Assembly (NCBI RefSeq): GCF_002875705.1
Contig: NZ_MCZZ01000111.1
Coordinates: 62,001-126,000, forward strand
Source: Vibrio sp. 10N.261.45.E2
GTDB taxonomy: Bacteria; Pseudomonadota; Gammaproteobacteria; Enterobacterales; Vibrionaceae
Length of the DNA stretch: 64,000 nt
Reading direction: 5' to 3'
Below are positions 9,066 to 19,137 of this stretch, one piece after another (the first letter of the stretch is position 1; each line of letters starts with the position of its first letter). A program made the translations under genes and the position numbers. Below the pieces are notes generated by a model. That model had not been told where the DNA came from and searched no databases. It worked only from the letters and a program-made list of their open reading frames with translations.

Positions 9066-10751
9066 TTATAGGTACAGAACACGTTGCAGTTCCTGATAGC
9101 TGGTGGTGCCTTCAAGCAATTTATCTATCCCTGACTCTTGCAGAGTTCTCATGCCTTCTCGGCGAGCGAGATCTTCAATTGCTAACGCATTAGGTTTGTT
9201 AATTAGGCTGTTTTTAAGTTTGTCGGTGAATGGCATTACTTCGTAGATACCAACGCGGCCGGAGTATCCTTGATTGCACTCATTACAGCCTTGAGTGTTG
9301 GCTTTGTAGATGGTTTGGCTATTTGGGATAGAGTGACGCAGAAATATGTCTGGTGAGTCGTCAGTTTCTTTGCAGTGGTTACACAGCCGCCTCGCCAAGC
9401 GTTGGGCAATAATCAAACTCAGTGATGAAGCGAGGTTAAAGGGTTCAATACCCATATGAGCGAGGCGAGTGACGGTTTCTGCTGCTGAGTTGGTGTGTAG
9501 TGTCGAAAGGACTAAGTGACCGGTTTGCGATGCTTTGATTGCGATCTCTGCGGTTTCTAAATCTCGGATTTCTCCCACCATCACCACGTCGGGATCCTGT
9601 CGTAAAAATGATCGCAGCGCCTCAGCAAACCCAAAGCCAATCTTAGGGGTCACTTGAACTTGGTTGATACCACACAGGTTAATCTCTACAGGATCTTCAG
9701 CTGTGGAAATATTACGTTCAGTGGTGTTGAGTACTCGAAGCCCAGTATAAAGAGAAACGGTTTTGCCGCTGCCGGTTGGACCGGTCATTAAGATCATCCC
9801 TTGCGGACGCTTCAAGGCGTTAAGGTAGAGGGCTTTTTGATCTTCACTGTAGCCAAGTTTGTCGATATCGAGATTGGCAGCGCTGCTATCAAGCAGTCGC
9901 AGTACGATCTTTTCGCCCCATAATGTCGGCATTGTTGAGACTCGCATATCAATCGCTAGCTCATCATTCAGACGCAATTTTATTCGTCCATCTTGAGGTA
10001 GTCTACGCTCGGCAATATCAAGCTTGGCGAGAATTTTCAGACGAGCAGATAAACGGCGACTTAAATGAGATGCGGGCTGTTGTATTTCAACAAGAATACC
10101 ATCGCAACGCAGGCGTACACGGTAGTGTTCTTCGTAGGGCTCAAAATGGATATCGGAAGCGCCTTTACGCACCGCATCGACCAGTATCTGATTGATAAAT
10201 CGGCTGACAGGGGAGTCGTCTTGGCTGAGGTCTTCTATCGACGATATCTCGTCGTCAGATACTTCAACCAGGTTGGCAAGTTCATCTTGAGTGATCTCTT
10301 TTCGTTTGGAGTCTTGCCCGGAAATCGAACGGCCATACAGCTTACGTATTGCACCTTCTAACTCAGAATAGTTAGCAACAACGAGTTCGATCTGTAGTCC
10401 CGTAGCAAAACGGAAATCATCTTCCGCTTGTAAATCGGTCGGATCAGCTGAGGCGAGAGTGAGAGTCGAATTAGATACTGAAATTGGTATCGCACGATAC
10501 TTGGTGATCAGCTCGCGAAGCCCTAATTGATCACATAAGGTTTCGTAATCAGTATTGGCAAGTTGTACTAACGGTAAACCGAAGATGGTTTTTATATTAT
10601 TTGCTAAGGAATCGCCGTTGAACAACTCCAGAACGAGCAAAGCTTCAGGTGTCGAAATACCTGAAGCTTGTACATGTTCCGCCACGGCTTGTTCTTGAGT
10701 CAGGCTAAGTAAGTCAGCCTGACGAAGAACGGTTGGAAGGTTGGTTAGCAC
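9066..10751 (-). CDS. pilB: Type IV pilus assembly ATPase PilB
   Basis: PilB is the cytoplasmic hexameric ATPase that powers pilus extension. The 561-residue protein has an N-terminal MshEN/GspE_N domain, then the Walker A motif GPTGSGKT at 324-331, a Walker B region DPDVVMVGEIRD near 387-398, and a zinc tetracysteine (C457, C460, C489, C492). The start is a GTG placed immediately after the TAA of pilA with no gap, and no strong Shine-Dalgarno sequence is evident, which suggests translation is coupled to or reduced relative to pilA. In vibrios this pilus takes up DNA on chitin. Confidence 0.96.
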   Translation of the reverse strand: MLTNLPTVLRQADLLSLTQEQAVAEHVQASGISTPEALLVLELFNGDSLANNIKTIFGLPLVQLANTDYETLCDQLGLRELITKYRAIPISVSNSTLTLASADPTDLQAEDDFRFATGLQIELVVANYSELEGAIRKLYGRSISGQDSKRKEITQDELANLVEVSDDEISSIEDLSQDDSPVSRFINQILVDAVRKGASDIHFEPYEEHYRVRLRCDGILVEIQQPASHLSRRLSARLKILAKLDIAERRLPQDGRIKLRLNDELAIDMRVSTMPTLWGEKIVLRLLDSSAANLDIDKLGYSEDQKALYLNALKRPQGMILMTGPTGSGKTVSLYTGLRVLNTTERNISTAEDPVEINLCGINQVQVTPKIGFGFAEALRSFLRQDPDVVMVGEIRDLETAEIAIKASQTGHLVLSTLHTNSAAETVTRLAHMGIEPFNLASSLSLIIAQRLARRLCNHCKETDDSPDIFLRHSIPNSQTIYKANTQGCNECNQGYSGRVGIYEVMPFTDKLKNSLINKPNALAIEDLARREGMRTLQESGIDKLLEGTTSYQELQRVLYL

Positions 10752-11180
10752 TTATGAGCAACCTTTAGGTTTTAAGCTACCATCGACATCTGATGTACAT
10801 GACCATGCTCCATTAGAATCTCTGACTAAATTAACCTTACTAGATACGACGTCAGGACTAACGCCTGTCCCATTAAATTCGAATTGTATACTTCCAGCGG
10901 CACTGGTTATATTCTCATATGAAATGATACCTAATGGGGATGTTGGTACCGCTAAAGCTGCCGAAGTTGCCGGAAAAGTACCATTCTCTAAAACGTATGT
11001 TTCAACGTTTGTTCTATGACTTGTTATTGATGCAAGAGCTGATACCGCTTCGCTCTTGGCAATATAGCTTTGATATTGAGGTACAGCGATCGCTGACAAC
11101 ACACCAATAATAGCTATCACAATCATCAATTCAATCAGCGTAAAGCCTTTCTGGTTCGTTCTTTTATTTTTGTTATTCAT
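10752..11180 (-). CDS. pilA: Type IV major pilin PilA
   Basis: PilA is the major subunit of the type IV pilus. The 142-residue prepilin has a 12-residue basic leader ending in KG, cut before F13, with the mature Glu5 at E17 ([20 protein letters not shown]). The globular domain ends in a disulfide loop formed by C128 and C141. Pilin head domains vary greatly between Vibrio strains while the leader and helix stay constant. It is the first gene of pilABCD. In V. cholerae the homologue is induced by chitin through TfoX and forms the competence pilus; the same role is likely here. Confidence 0.95.
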   Translation of the reverse strand: MNNKNKRTNQKGFTLIELMIVIAIIGVLSAIAVPQYQSYIAKSEAVSALASITSHRTNVETYVLENGTFPATSAALAVPTSPLGIISYENITSAAGSIQFEFNGTGVSPDVVSSKVNLVRDSNGAWSCTSDVDGSLKPKGCS

Positions 11181-11379
11181 TGTCTAATTCCATTCTTTAG
11201 TTTGTTTCAGTGCAAGCACTGGTTGATTGAGAGAATAGAAGTCGAAATGTAGAAGTGGAATGGTGTTCAGGTGTGGTCGCGAGTGGTTTGGTATTTATTA
11301 GTGTAGTGTTTCATATAGAAAGCAAATTTATGCGATCAACTTAAATAAGTCTTTGAAATACTGATAATTCAGGTAATAA

Positions 11380-11406
11380 AAAGGCACCGTCATTAACAGT
11401 GCCTTT
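11380..11406 (-). terminator. Terminator after nadC
   Basis: On the minus strand AAAGGCAC pairs with GTGCCTTT around an 11-base loop and is followed by TTTATTACC. It lies 27 bases past the nadC stop codon. The remaining A/T-rich sequence to 11181 is the upstream region of pilA. Confidence 0.75.
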
Positions 11407-11432
11407 ATAGAAATTATTTATTATTCAGTCAA

Positions 11433-12404
<972 letters not shown>

Positions 12405-12457
12405 CTATGGGTAAGGTCACATCTTATTGTGCTAGCAGAAAAGAAAGTGAGACCAAG

Positions 12458-13006
12458 ATGACGATCAGCTCCAACGGATGGTACGACAACGCTCGGCATG
12501 TTCCTTCGCCGTATTTTGATGCGAGACCTAGTAGCGATGATATATCTCTATTGGTGGTTCACAACATTAGCCTACCTCCGGGTCAATTTGGTGGGCCTCA
12601 TATCGAACAGTTTTTTACTGGCAAACTCGACCCAACAGAGCATCCTTTCTTTAAGGTGATTCATCAAATGGGTGTGTCAGCACACTGCTTAATTCGTCGT
12701 GATGGTGAGGTTGTGCAGTTTGTTTCGTTTCTTGATCGTGCTTGGCATGCGGGCCAGTCGAGTTTCGCTGGGCGTGAAAGGTGTAATGATTATTCTATTG
12801 GCATCGAATTGGAGGGCAGTGACTTTGTGGCTTATAGCGAGCAGCAATATCAAGCTCTGACCCAGTTAACTAAAACACTGGTATCAAGCTTTCCTCAAAT
12901 CACCAATGAACGCATTACTGGCCATCAATATATTGCACCTCTGCGCAAAACAGACCCTGGTTTGGTCTTCGACTGGATAAAATTTAAAGGCAAACTGCGT
13001 TTCTAA
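12458..13006 (+). CDS. ampD: 1,6-anhydro-N-acetylmuramyl-L-alanine amidase AmpD
   Basis: AmpD is a cytoplasmic zinc amidase that removes the stem peptide from anhydromuropeptides during cell-wall recycling. Its loss derepresses AmpC beta-lactamase in species that carry AmpR. From MTISSNGWYD (ATG at 12458) it has 182 residues. The zinc ligands H35, H156 and D166 and the catalytic E117 are in place (VVHNIS, IGIELEGSD, TGHQYIAPLRKTDPG). A start at 12407 would add 17 atypical residues. No ampE follows, unlike in E. coli. Confidence 0.95.
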   Translation: MTISSNGWYDNARHVPSPYFDARPSSDDISLLVVHNISLPPGQFGGPHIEQFFTGKLDPTEHPFFKVIHQMGVSAHCLIRRDGEVVQFVSFLDRAWHAGQSSFAGRERCNDYSIGIELEGSDFVAYSEQQYQALTQLTKTLVSSFPQITNERITGHQYIAPLRKTDPGLVFDWIKFKGKLRF

Positions 13007-13023
13007 CCCCTAATCTTCTTTAT

Positions 13024-13050
13024 GGCTCTGCCAATTGCAGAGCCTTGCTT
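13024..13050 (+). terminator. Terminator after ampD
   Basis: GGCTCTGC pairs with GCAGAGCC across a 5-base loop, followed by a weak TTGCTTAAT tract. Confidence 0.65.
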
Positions 13051-13305
13051 AATCAACGCTTAGCATAACGACTTGTGAATTTTTGTTGTTGCTATGTAAA
13101 GAAAGTGGTGGAGAGAAGAGCGTCAATAAATCGAGAGTGTGACGAGCTTATCAAACACCCATATATTAAAACTTATGAACAGAATTTCCATCCTAAATGT
13201 GCGCTTGGTTCGATTTTTAAACAAGTGATACTAATCTTTCTGAAACAATTCATTTTTATCCTGAAACTTTCTAGCACGAATACTCCCCAAAAGTATTACC
13301 CCTGT

Positions 13306-13322
13306 AAATGGTAAGACCAATT
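13306..13322. promoter_or_regulatory. PdhR operator, distal site
   Basis: AAATGGTAAGACCAATT differs at one base from the E. coli pdhR operator AATTGGTaagACCAATT, including the central AAG. It lies about 105 bases upstream of the predicted transcription start of pdhR. Confidence 0.7.
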
Positions 13323-13392
13323 TGGTTGCTGTTTTAAATTTCATTTGTTAAATCACGGTTAATTCACACTGCGTTCTATGATGCAGGTCAAT

Positions 13393-13421
13393 TTTACACT
13401 GGACAGTGGCGTTTTAATTAT
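13393..13421 (+). promoter_or_regulatory. Predicted pdhR promoter
   Basis: TTTACA (13393-13398) and AATTAT (13416-13421) are separated by 17 bases. Transcription would start near 13428, which places the proximal PdhR operator at about +15 to +31, close to the arrangement known in E. coli. Confidence 0.5.
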
Positions 13422-13442
13422 GTTAATTTCTGCCCAACTTAA

Positions 13443-13459
13443 AATTGGTATTACCAATT
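13443..13459. promoter_or_regulatory. PdhR operator, proximal site
   Basis: AATTGGTATTACCAATT is an unbroken inverted repeat and matches AATTGGTnnnACCAATT at every defined position. It lies 30 bases before the pdhR start codon and should mediate autorepression relieved by pyruvate. Confidence 0.85.
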
Positions 13460-13489
13460 GTCAGCGAAGAAAAAGAAGAATAACAAACT

Positions 13490-14251
13490 ATGGCTTATCA
13501 AAGGATTCGTCAGCCAAAACTCTCCGATGTTATCGAACAAGAGTTAGAAAGGTTGATAGTGGAAGGAACACTGGCTCCAGGGCAGCAGCTGCCGCCTGAG
13601 CGTGAACTGGCGAAACAGTTCGATGTGTCTCGTCCTTCGATCCGAGAAGCGATACAACGTTTAGAAGCAAAACGCTTGCTTACTCGCCGTCAAGGTGGAG
13701 GTACGTTTGTTAGTGAAAATATCTGGAAAAGCTTTTCAGATCCTTTGCTTAATTTGTTGTCCTCCCATTCTGAAACCCAACTAGACTTGTTGGAATCGCG
13801 TCATGCGATGGAAGGGATTTCGGCTTACTTCGCGGCATTGCGTGGAACTGATGAAGACTTTGCTCGAATTCAAGCATGCCAAGAAAAAATTCACGGTGCG
13901 CAAGATAAGGGTGATATTGAAGCCGAATCTGCAGCAGTGATGGCTTTTCTTATTGCTTTAACAGAGGCAGCGCACAATGTGGTGTTATTGCACATTGTTC
14001 GTAGTTTGGCTCCGTTACTCGAACAAAACGTCTTAGAAAATTTAAAGCTGTTGCATCGTCGTAAAGACGTTGTGGAGAAAGTGAGTATACATCGAGCTAA
14101 CATTGTGGATGCGATCGTTTCAGGACAGCCAGAACAGGCACGTGAAATGTCACACTCTCATTTAGCTTACATCGAAGAAACATTGATGGATTTGACCAAA
14201 GAAGAATCGCGTCGCGAACGTTCTTTACGTCGAATTCAACAGGGTAAATAG
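13490..14251 (+). CDS. pdhR: Pyruvate dehydrogenase complex repressor PdhR
   Basis: PdhR is a GntR/FadR-family repressor that releases DNA when pyruvate binds. The 253 residues have an N-terminal winged helix-turn-helix (about 8-75, with [22 protein letters not shown]) and a C-terminal FCD ligand domain (about 95-235). It is the first gene of pdhR-aceE-aceF, 62 bases before aceE. Two sites matching the E. coli PdhR box lie upstream. The C-terminus ([13 protein letters not shown]) is strongly basic, as in homologues. Confidence 0.96.
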   Translation: MAYQRIRQPKLSDVIEQELERLIVEGTLAPGQQLPPERELAKQFDVSRPSIREAIQRLEAKRLLTRRQGGGTFVSENIWKSFSDPLLNLLSSHSETQLDLLESRHAMEGISAYFAALRGTDEDFARIQACQEKIHGAQDKGDIEAESAAVMAFLIALTEAAHNVVLLHIVRSLAPLLEQNVLENLKLLHRRKDVVEKVSIHRANIVDAIVSGQPEQAREMSHSHLAYIEETLMDLTKEESRRERSLRRIQQGK

Positions 14252-14313
14252 CCGTAATACTTCGGTTATTTACGTGTTTAGTAGAATCCAACTAACAAAA
14301 AGGATAGATCGCC

Positions 14314-16977
14314 ATGTCTGACATGAAGCATGACGTTGATGCTCTGGAAACTCAAGATTGGTTAGAAGCTCTTGAGTCAGTAGTACGTGAAGAAGGTGTA
14401 GAACGTGCACAGTTTTTACTAGAACAAGTTCTAGATAAAGCGCGTTTAGATGGTGTTGATATGGCTACAGGCATCAACACAAACTACATCAACACAATTC
14501 CAGCAGCACAAGAGCCAGCTTACCCTGGTGACGTAACTCTTGAGCGTCGTATTCGTTCGATTATTCGCTGGAACGCAATCATGATCGTATTGCGTGCTTC
14601 TAAGAAAGACCTAGACCTTGGTGGTCACATGGCTTCTTACCAGTCAGCAGCAGCGTTCTACGAAGTATGTTTCAACCACTTCTTCCGTGCTCCAAACGAG
14701 ACAGACGGTGGCGATCTAGTTTACTACCAAGGTCACATCTCTCCTGGTATCTACTCTCGTGCATTCGTTGAAGGTCGTCTAACTGAAGAGCAGCTAGATA
14801 ACTTCCGTCAAGAAGTTGATGGTAAAGGTATCCCTTCTTACCCGCACCCTAAACTGATGCCTGAGTTCTGGCAGTTCCCTACAGTATCTATGGGTCTAGG
14901 TCCGATCTCTGCGATCTACCAAGCTCGCTTCCTTAAGTACCTAGAAGGCCGTGGTCTTAAAGATACTTCTGCTCAACGTGTATACGCTTTCCTAGGCGAC
15001 GGTGAGATGGATGAGCCAGAATCACGTGGTGCTATCTCTTTCGCTGCGCGTGAGAAGCTAGACAACCTATGTTTCCTAATCAACTGTAACCTACAGCGTC
15101 TAGACGGCCCTGTAATGGGTAACGGTAGCATCATCCAAGAACTTGAAGGCCTATTCAAAGGCGCAGGTTGGAACGTTGTTAAAGTTATCTGGGGTAGCAA
15201 CTGGGATTCTCTACTAGCTAAAGACACTACTGGTAAGCTTCTTCAACTAATGAACGAAACTATCGATGGTGACTACCAGACATTCAAATCTAAAGATGGC
15301 GCATACGTACGTGAGCATTTCTTTGGTAAGTACCCAGAAACAGCTGCACTAGTTGCAGACATGACTGACGACCAAATCTTCGAACTGAAGCGTGGTGGTC
15401 ACGATTCTTCTAAACTGTTCGCTGCATTCAACAATGCAAAAGAGACAGGTGGCAAGCCAACAGTAATCCTAGCTAAGACAGTTAAAGGTTACGGTATGGG
15501 TGAAGCTGCAGAAGGTAAGAACATCGCACACGGTGTTAAGAAGATGGACATGACTCACGTACAATACCTACGTGACCGTCTAGGCCTACAAGACATCCTT
15601 TCTGATGAGAAAGTGTCTGAGCTTCCTTACCTGACTCTTGAAGAAGGTTCTGCTGAGTACGAATACCTACATGCTCGTCGTAAAGCTCTACAAGGTTACA
15701 CGCCAGCACGTCTGCCTAAATTCACTCAAGAATTCAAAGTTCCTGAGCTAGACGCATTCGCACCTCTACTAGGTGAGCAGAAGCGTGATATCTCTACAAC
15801 TATGGCTTATGTTCGTACGCTAAACATCCTTCTTAAAGATAAGAACATTGGTAAGAACATCGTTCCTATCATCTGTGATGAAGCTCGTACATTCGGTATG
15901 GAAGGTCTATTCCGTCAGGTTGGTATCTACAACCCACACGGTCAAGAATACACACCTGAAGATAAAGGCATCGTTTCTTACTACAAAGAAGCAACGTCTG
16001 GTCAAGTACTTCAAGAAGGTATCAACGAACTAGGTTCTATGGCTTCATGGGTTGCAGCGGCAACTTCATACAGCACGAACGACCTACCAATGATCCCGTT
16101 CTACATCTACTACTCAATGTTCGGTTTCCAACGTATTGGTGACATGGCATGGCTAGCAGGTGACCAACAAGCTCGTGGCTTCCTACTAGGTGCTACAGCA
16201 GGTCGTACAACACTGAACGGTGAAGGTCTACAGCACGAAGATGGTCACTCGCACATTCAAGCGAACACTATCCCTAACTGTATCTCTTACGACCCAACGT
16301 TCGCTTACGAGCTAGCGGTAATCATGCAAGACGGTATCCGTCGCATGTACGGTCCTGAGCAAGAGAACGTTTACTACTACCTAACAGTAATGAACGAGAA
16401 CTACGCAATGCCAGCAATGCCAGAAGGCGCTGAAGAAGGCATCCGTAAGGGTATCTACAAGCTTGAATCTCACGCTGGTGCTAAGGGCAAAGTTCAACTA
16501 ATGAGCTCTGGTACTATCATGAACGAAGCGCGTAAAGCGGCTGAAATTCTAAGCGAAGAGTACGGCGTAGCATCTGACGTATTCTCAGTAACGTCGTTCA
16601 ACGAACTAACTCGTGACGGCCAAGCGGTAGAGCGTGACAACATGCTTCACCCAGAAGCTGAAGAGAAAGTACCGTACATCACAACTGTTCTTGGTAAAGA
16701 ACCTGCAATCGCAGTGACTGACTACATGAAGAACTACGCTGAGCAAGTACGTGCGTACATGCCAACTGAGTCTTACAAAGTACTTGGTACAGATGGTTTC
16801 GGCCGCTCTGACAGCCGTGCAAACCTACGTCGTCACTTCGAAGTTAACGCTGGCTACATCGTAGTTGCAGCTCTAACTGAACTGGCTAAACGTGGTGACA
16901 TCGAGAAATCTGTAGTTGTTGAAGCAATTGCTAAGTTCGATATCGACACTGAAAAAACTAACCCGCAATACGCATAA
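14314..16977 (+). CDS. aceE: Pyruvate dehydrogenase E1 component (homodimeric)
   Basis: AceE uses thiamine diphosphate to decarboxylate pyruvate and acetylate the lipoyl domains of AceF. The 887 residues match the long homodimeric E1 of gammaproteobacteria. The thiamine diphosphate motif GDGEMDEPES...INCNLQ lies near residues 229-261. Other conserved parts are the early TNYINTIPAAQEP and, near residues 520-530, IICDEARTFGMEGLFRQ. A GG-rich ribosome binding site (AAAAGGATAG) precedes the ATG. Strong preference for particular codons such as CTA for Leu fits high expression. aceF follows after 26 bases. Confidence 0.98.
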   Translation: MSDMKHDVDALETQDWLEALESVVREEGVERAQFLLEQVLDKARLDGVDMATGINTNYINTIPAAQEPAYPGDVTLERRIRSIIRWNAIMIVLRASKKDLDLGGHMASYQSAAAFYEVCFNHFFRAPNETDGGDLVYYQGHISPGIYSRAFVEGRLTEEQLDNFRQEVDGKGIPSYPHPKLMPEFWQFPTVSMGLGPISAIYQARFLKYLEGRGLKDTSAQRVYAFLGDGEMDEPESRGAISFAAREKLDNLCFLINCNLQRLDGPVMGNGSIIQELEGLFKGAGWNVVKVIWGSNWDSLLAKDTTGKLLQLMNETIDGDYQTFKSKDGAYVREHFFGKYPETAALVADMTDDQIFELKRGGHDSSKLFAAFNNAKETGGKPTVILAKTVKGYGMGEAAEGKNIAHGVKKMDMTHVQYLRDRLGLQDILSDEKVSELPYLTLEEGSAEYEYLHARRKALQGYTPARLPKFTQEFKVPELDAFAPLLGEQKRDISTTMAYVRTLNILLKDKNIGKNIVPIICDEARTFGMEGLFRQVGIYNPHGQEYTPEDKGIVSYYKEATSGQVLQEGINELGSMASWVAAATSYSTNDLPMIPFYIYYSMFGFQRIGDMAWLAGDQQARGFLLGATAGRTTLNGEGLQHEDGHSHIQANTIPNCISYDPTFAYELAVIMQDGIRRMYGPEQENVYYYLTVMNENYAMPAMPEGAEEGIRKGIYKLESHAGAKGKVQLMSSGTIMNEARKAAEILSEEYGVASDVFSVTSFNELTRDGQAVERDNMLHPEAEEKVPYITTVLGKEPAIAVTDYMKNYAEQVRAYMPTESYKVLGTDGFGRSDSRANLRRHFEVNAGYIVVAALTELAKRGDIEKSVVVEAIAKFDIDTEKTNPQYA

Positions 16978-17003
16978 GACTGGCATTAAGGTAGGTAAAT
17001 ACA

Positions 17004-18896
17004 ATGACAATCGAAATTAATGTACCAGACATCGGTGCTGACGAGGTTGAAGTAACTGAGATTCTTGTAAACGTTGGCGACAAGGTTGAAGAAGAGCAGT
17101 CACTGATCACTGTTGAAGGCGACAAAGCTTCAATGGAAGTTCCAGCGTCTCAAGCGGGTATCGTTAAAGAAATCAAAGTAGCAGAAGGCGATTCTGTTTC
17201 TACTGGTTCTCTTATCATGATCTTCGAAGCAGAAGGTGCTGTAGCAGCACCGGCTGCGCCAGCAGTTGAAGCGGCGGCACCAGTTGCTGCAGCTCCTGCA
17301 GCGGCAGCTGAGCTTAAAGAAGTTCACGTACCAGATATCGGCGGTGATGAAGTTGAAGTAACTGAAATCATGGTTGCTATCGGTGATGCAGTAGAAGAAG
17401 AGCAATCTCTTCTTACTGTTGAAGGCGACAAGGCTTCAATGGAAGTTCCTGCACCATTCGCTGGTATCGTTAAAGAAATCAAGATCGCTTCTGGTGATTC
17501 AGTTTCTACTGGTTCTCTAGTAATGGTATTCGAGGTAGCTGGTTCAGCACCTGCAGCAGCTCCGGCTCCTGCGGCGGCCGCACCAGTTGCAGCGGCTCCA
17601 GCAGCATCTGCTGAGAAAGAAGTAAACGTTCCTGACATCGGTGGTGACGAAGTAGAAGTTACTGAAATCATGGTAGCGGTTGGCGATACAGTAGAAGAAG
17701 AGCAATCTCTAATTACTGTTGAAGGCGACAAAGCTTCAATGGAAGTTCCTGCACCATTCGCTGGTACAGTTAAAGAGATCAAGATTGCAGCTGGCGACAA
17801 AGTGTCAACTGGCTCTCTAATCATGACGTTTGTTGTAGAAGGCGCAGCTCCAGCTCCTGTTGCAGCACCTGCACAAGCAGCAGCTCCAGCGGCGGCACCT
17901 GCTCCTAAAGCAGAAGCACCGGCAGCGGCTCCAGCAGCAGCTGGCGACTTCCAAGAGAACGGTGAGTACGCACACGCGTCTCCAGTTGTTCGTCGTCTAG
18001 CTCGTGAGTTCGGTGTAAACCTAGCGAAAGTTAAAGGTACTGGTCGTAAGAGCCGTGTACTTAAAGAAGACGTTCAGTCTTACGTTAAAGATGCACTTAA
18101 GCGTCTAGAGTCTGGTGCAGCAGCATCTGGCAAAGGCGGCGACGGTTCTGCTCTTGGTCTACTACCATGGCCAAAAGTTGACTTCAGCAAGTTCGGCGAA
18201 ACTGAAGTTCAGAAGCTTTCTAAGATCAAGAAGATCTCTGGCGCAAACCTACACCGTAACTGGGTAATGATCCCTCACGTTACACAGTGGGATAACGCAG
18301 ACATCACTGAGCTGGAAGCATTCCGTAAAGAACAGAACGCAATCGAAGCGAAGAAAGACACTGGCATGAAGATCACTCCACTAGTGTTCATCATGAAAGC
18401 TGTTGCTAAAGCGCTAGAAGCATTCCCAGCGTTTAACTCTTCTCTTTCTGAAGATGGCGAAAGCATCATTCTTAAGAAGTACGTAAACGTGGGTATCGCT
18501 GTTGATACACCAAACGGTCTAGTTGTTCCTGTATTCAAAGACGTGAACAAGAAAGGCATTTACGAGCTATCTGAAGAGCTAATGGCTGTTTCTAAGAAAG
18601 CACGTTCTGGTAAGCTAACAGCGGCAGACATGCAAGGCGGTTGTTTCACAATCTCTAGCCTTGGTGGTATTGGCGGTACTGCATTTACTCCAATCGTAAA
18701 TGCTCCAGAAGTAGGTATCCTAGGTGTATCTAAGTCTGAAATTAAGCCAGTTTGGAATGGTAAAGAGTTCCAACCACGTCTACAGCTTCCACTGTCTCTA
18801 TCATACGACCACCGTGTGATCGATGGTGCTGAAGGTGCACGCTTCATTACTTTCCTAAACAGCGCACTATCTGACATTCGTCGTCTAGTACTGTAA
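17004..18896 (+). CDS. aceF: Dihydrolipoyllysine acetyltransferase E2 with three lipoyl domains
   Basis: AceF is the core of the pyruvate dehydrogenase complex and passes acetyl groups to CoA. The 630 residues comprise three N-terminal lipoyl domains with lysines K41, K143 and K243 in [10 protein letters not shown], joined by Ala/Pro-rich linkers. The peripheral subunit-binding domain follows at about 323-360 ([16 protein letters not shown]) and the catalytic domain at about 395-630, ending with [11 protein letters not shown] near residue 600. Lipoyl domains 2 and 3 are nearly identical in DNA over some 80 bases. lpdA is separated by 241 bases and a terminator. Confidence 0.98.
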   Translation: MTIEINVPDIGADEVEVTEILVNVGDKVEEEQSLITVEGDKASMEVPASQAGIVKEIKVAEGDSVSTGSLIMIFEAEGAVAAPAAPAVEAAAPVAAAPAAAAELKEVHVPDIGGDEVEVTEIMVAIGDAVEEEQSLLTVEGDKASMEVPAPFAGIVKEIKIASGDSVSTGSLVMVFEVAGSAPAAAPAPAAAAPVAAAPAASAEKEVNVPDIGGDEVEVTEIMVAVGDTVEEEQSLITVEGDKASMEVPAPFAGTVKEIKIAAGDKVSTGSLIMTFVVEGAAPAPVAAPAQAAAPAAAPAPKAEAPAAAPAAAGDFQENGEYAHASPVVRRLAREFGVNLAKVKGTGRKSRVLKEDVQSYVKDALKRLESGAAASGKGGDGSALGLLPWPKVDFSKFGETEVQKLSKIKKISGANLHRNWVMIPHVTQWDNADITELEAFRKEQNAIEAKKDTGMKITPLVFIMKAVAKALEAFPAFNSSLSEDGESIILKKYVNVGIAVDTPNGLVVPVFKDVNKKGIYELSEELMAVSKKARSGKLTAADMQGGCFTISSLGGIGGTAFTPIVNAPEVGILGVSKSEIKPVWNGKEFQPRLQLPLSLSYDHRVIDGAEGARFITFLNSALSDIRRLVL

Positions 18897-18911
18897 TTGA
18901 GAAAGTAATTA

Positions 18912-18945
18912 TTAAGGTGGCTTTCGGGTCACCTTAATTCTTTAT
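18912..18945 (+). terminator. Terminator after aceF
   Basis: TTAAGGTG (18912-18919) pairs with CACCTTAA (18930-18937) around a 10-base loop, followed by TTCTTTAT. It separates pdhR-aceEF from lpdA, so lpdA must have its own promoter in 18946-19137. I see no PdhR box there. Confidence 0.8.
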
Positions 18946-19137
18946 ATAAAGACTATTTTTAGAGAACAGTTTCCCGCATTTCTCATAAAGCGGAAGGGAA
19001 TTGTTGTCTAGCTCACAGGCTAACTTAAAGCTACTTTCACACTGTTAACATCTCTGTAAAATGTTTCCTGTTTGAAAGCCCAATAATTTAAGAACATCTA
19101 CTCAGCCTGTTAGGGATAATGACTACAAGAGGTCACA

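Larger units (their letters stand above)
13007..13489. other. 483-base intergenic region ahead of pdhR
   Basis: It holds the ampD terminator, two PdhR-type operators and a sigma70-like promoter, listed separately. The A/T-rich middle (13075-13305) contains a 79-codon open frame without recognisable features or codon bias, which I do not call a gene. Confidence 0.7.

Noticed and set aside
13075..13314. 79-codon open frame in the pdhR upstream region
   Set aside because: Low-complexity residue mix (many Lys, Ile, Phe, Cys), no recognisable family or ribosome binding site, and it overlaps the distal PdhR operator.
17324..17824. 166-codon antisense frame in aceF
   Set aside because: It mirrors the repeated lipoyl domains and Ala/Pro linkers on the opposite strand; the Thr/Ser/Ala bias is that of a reverse-strand shadow.
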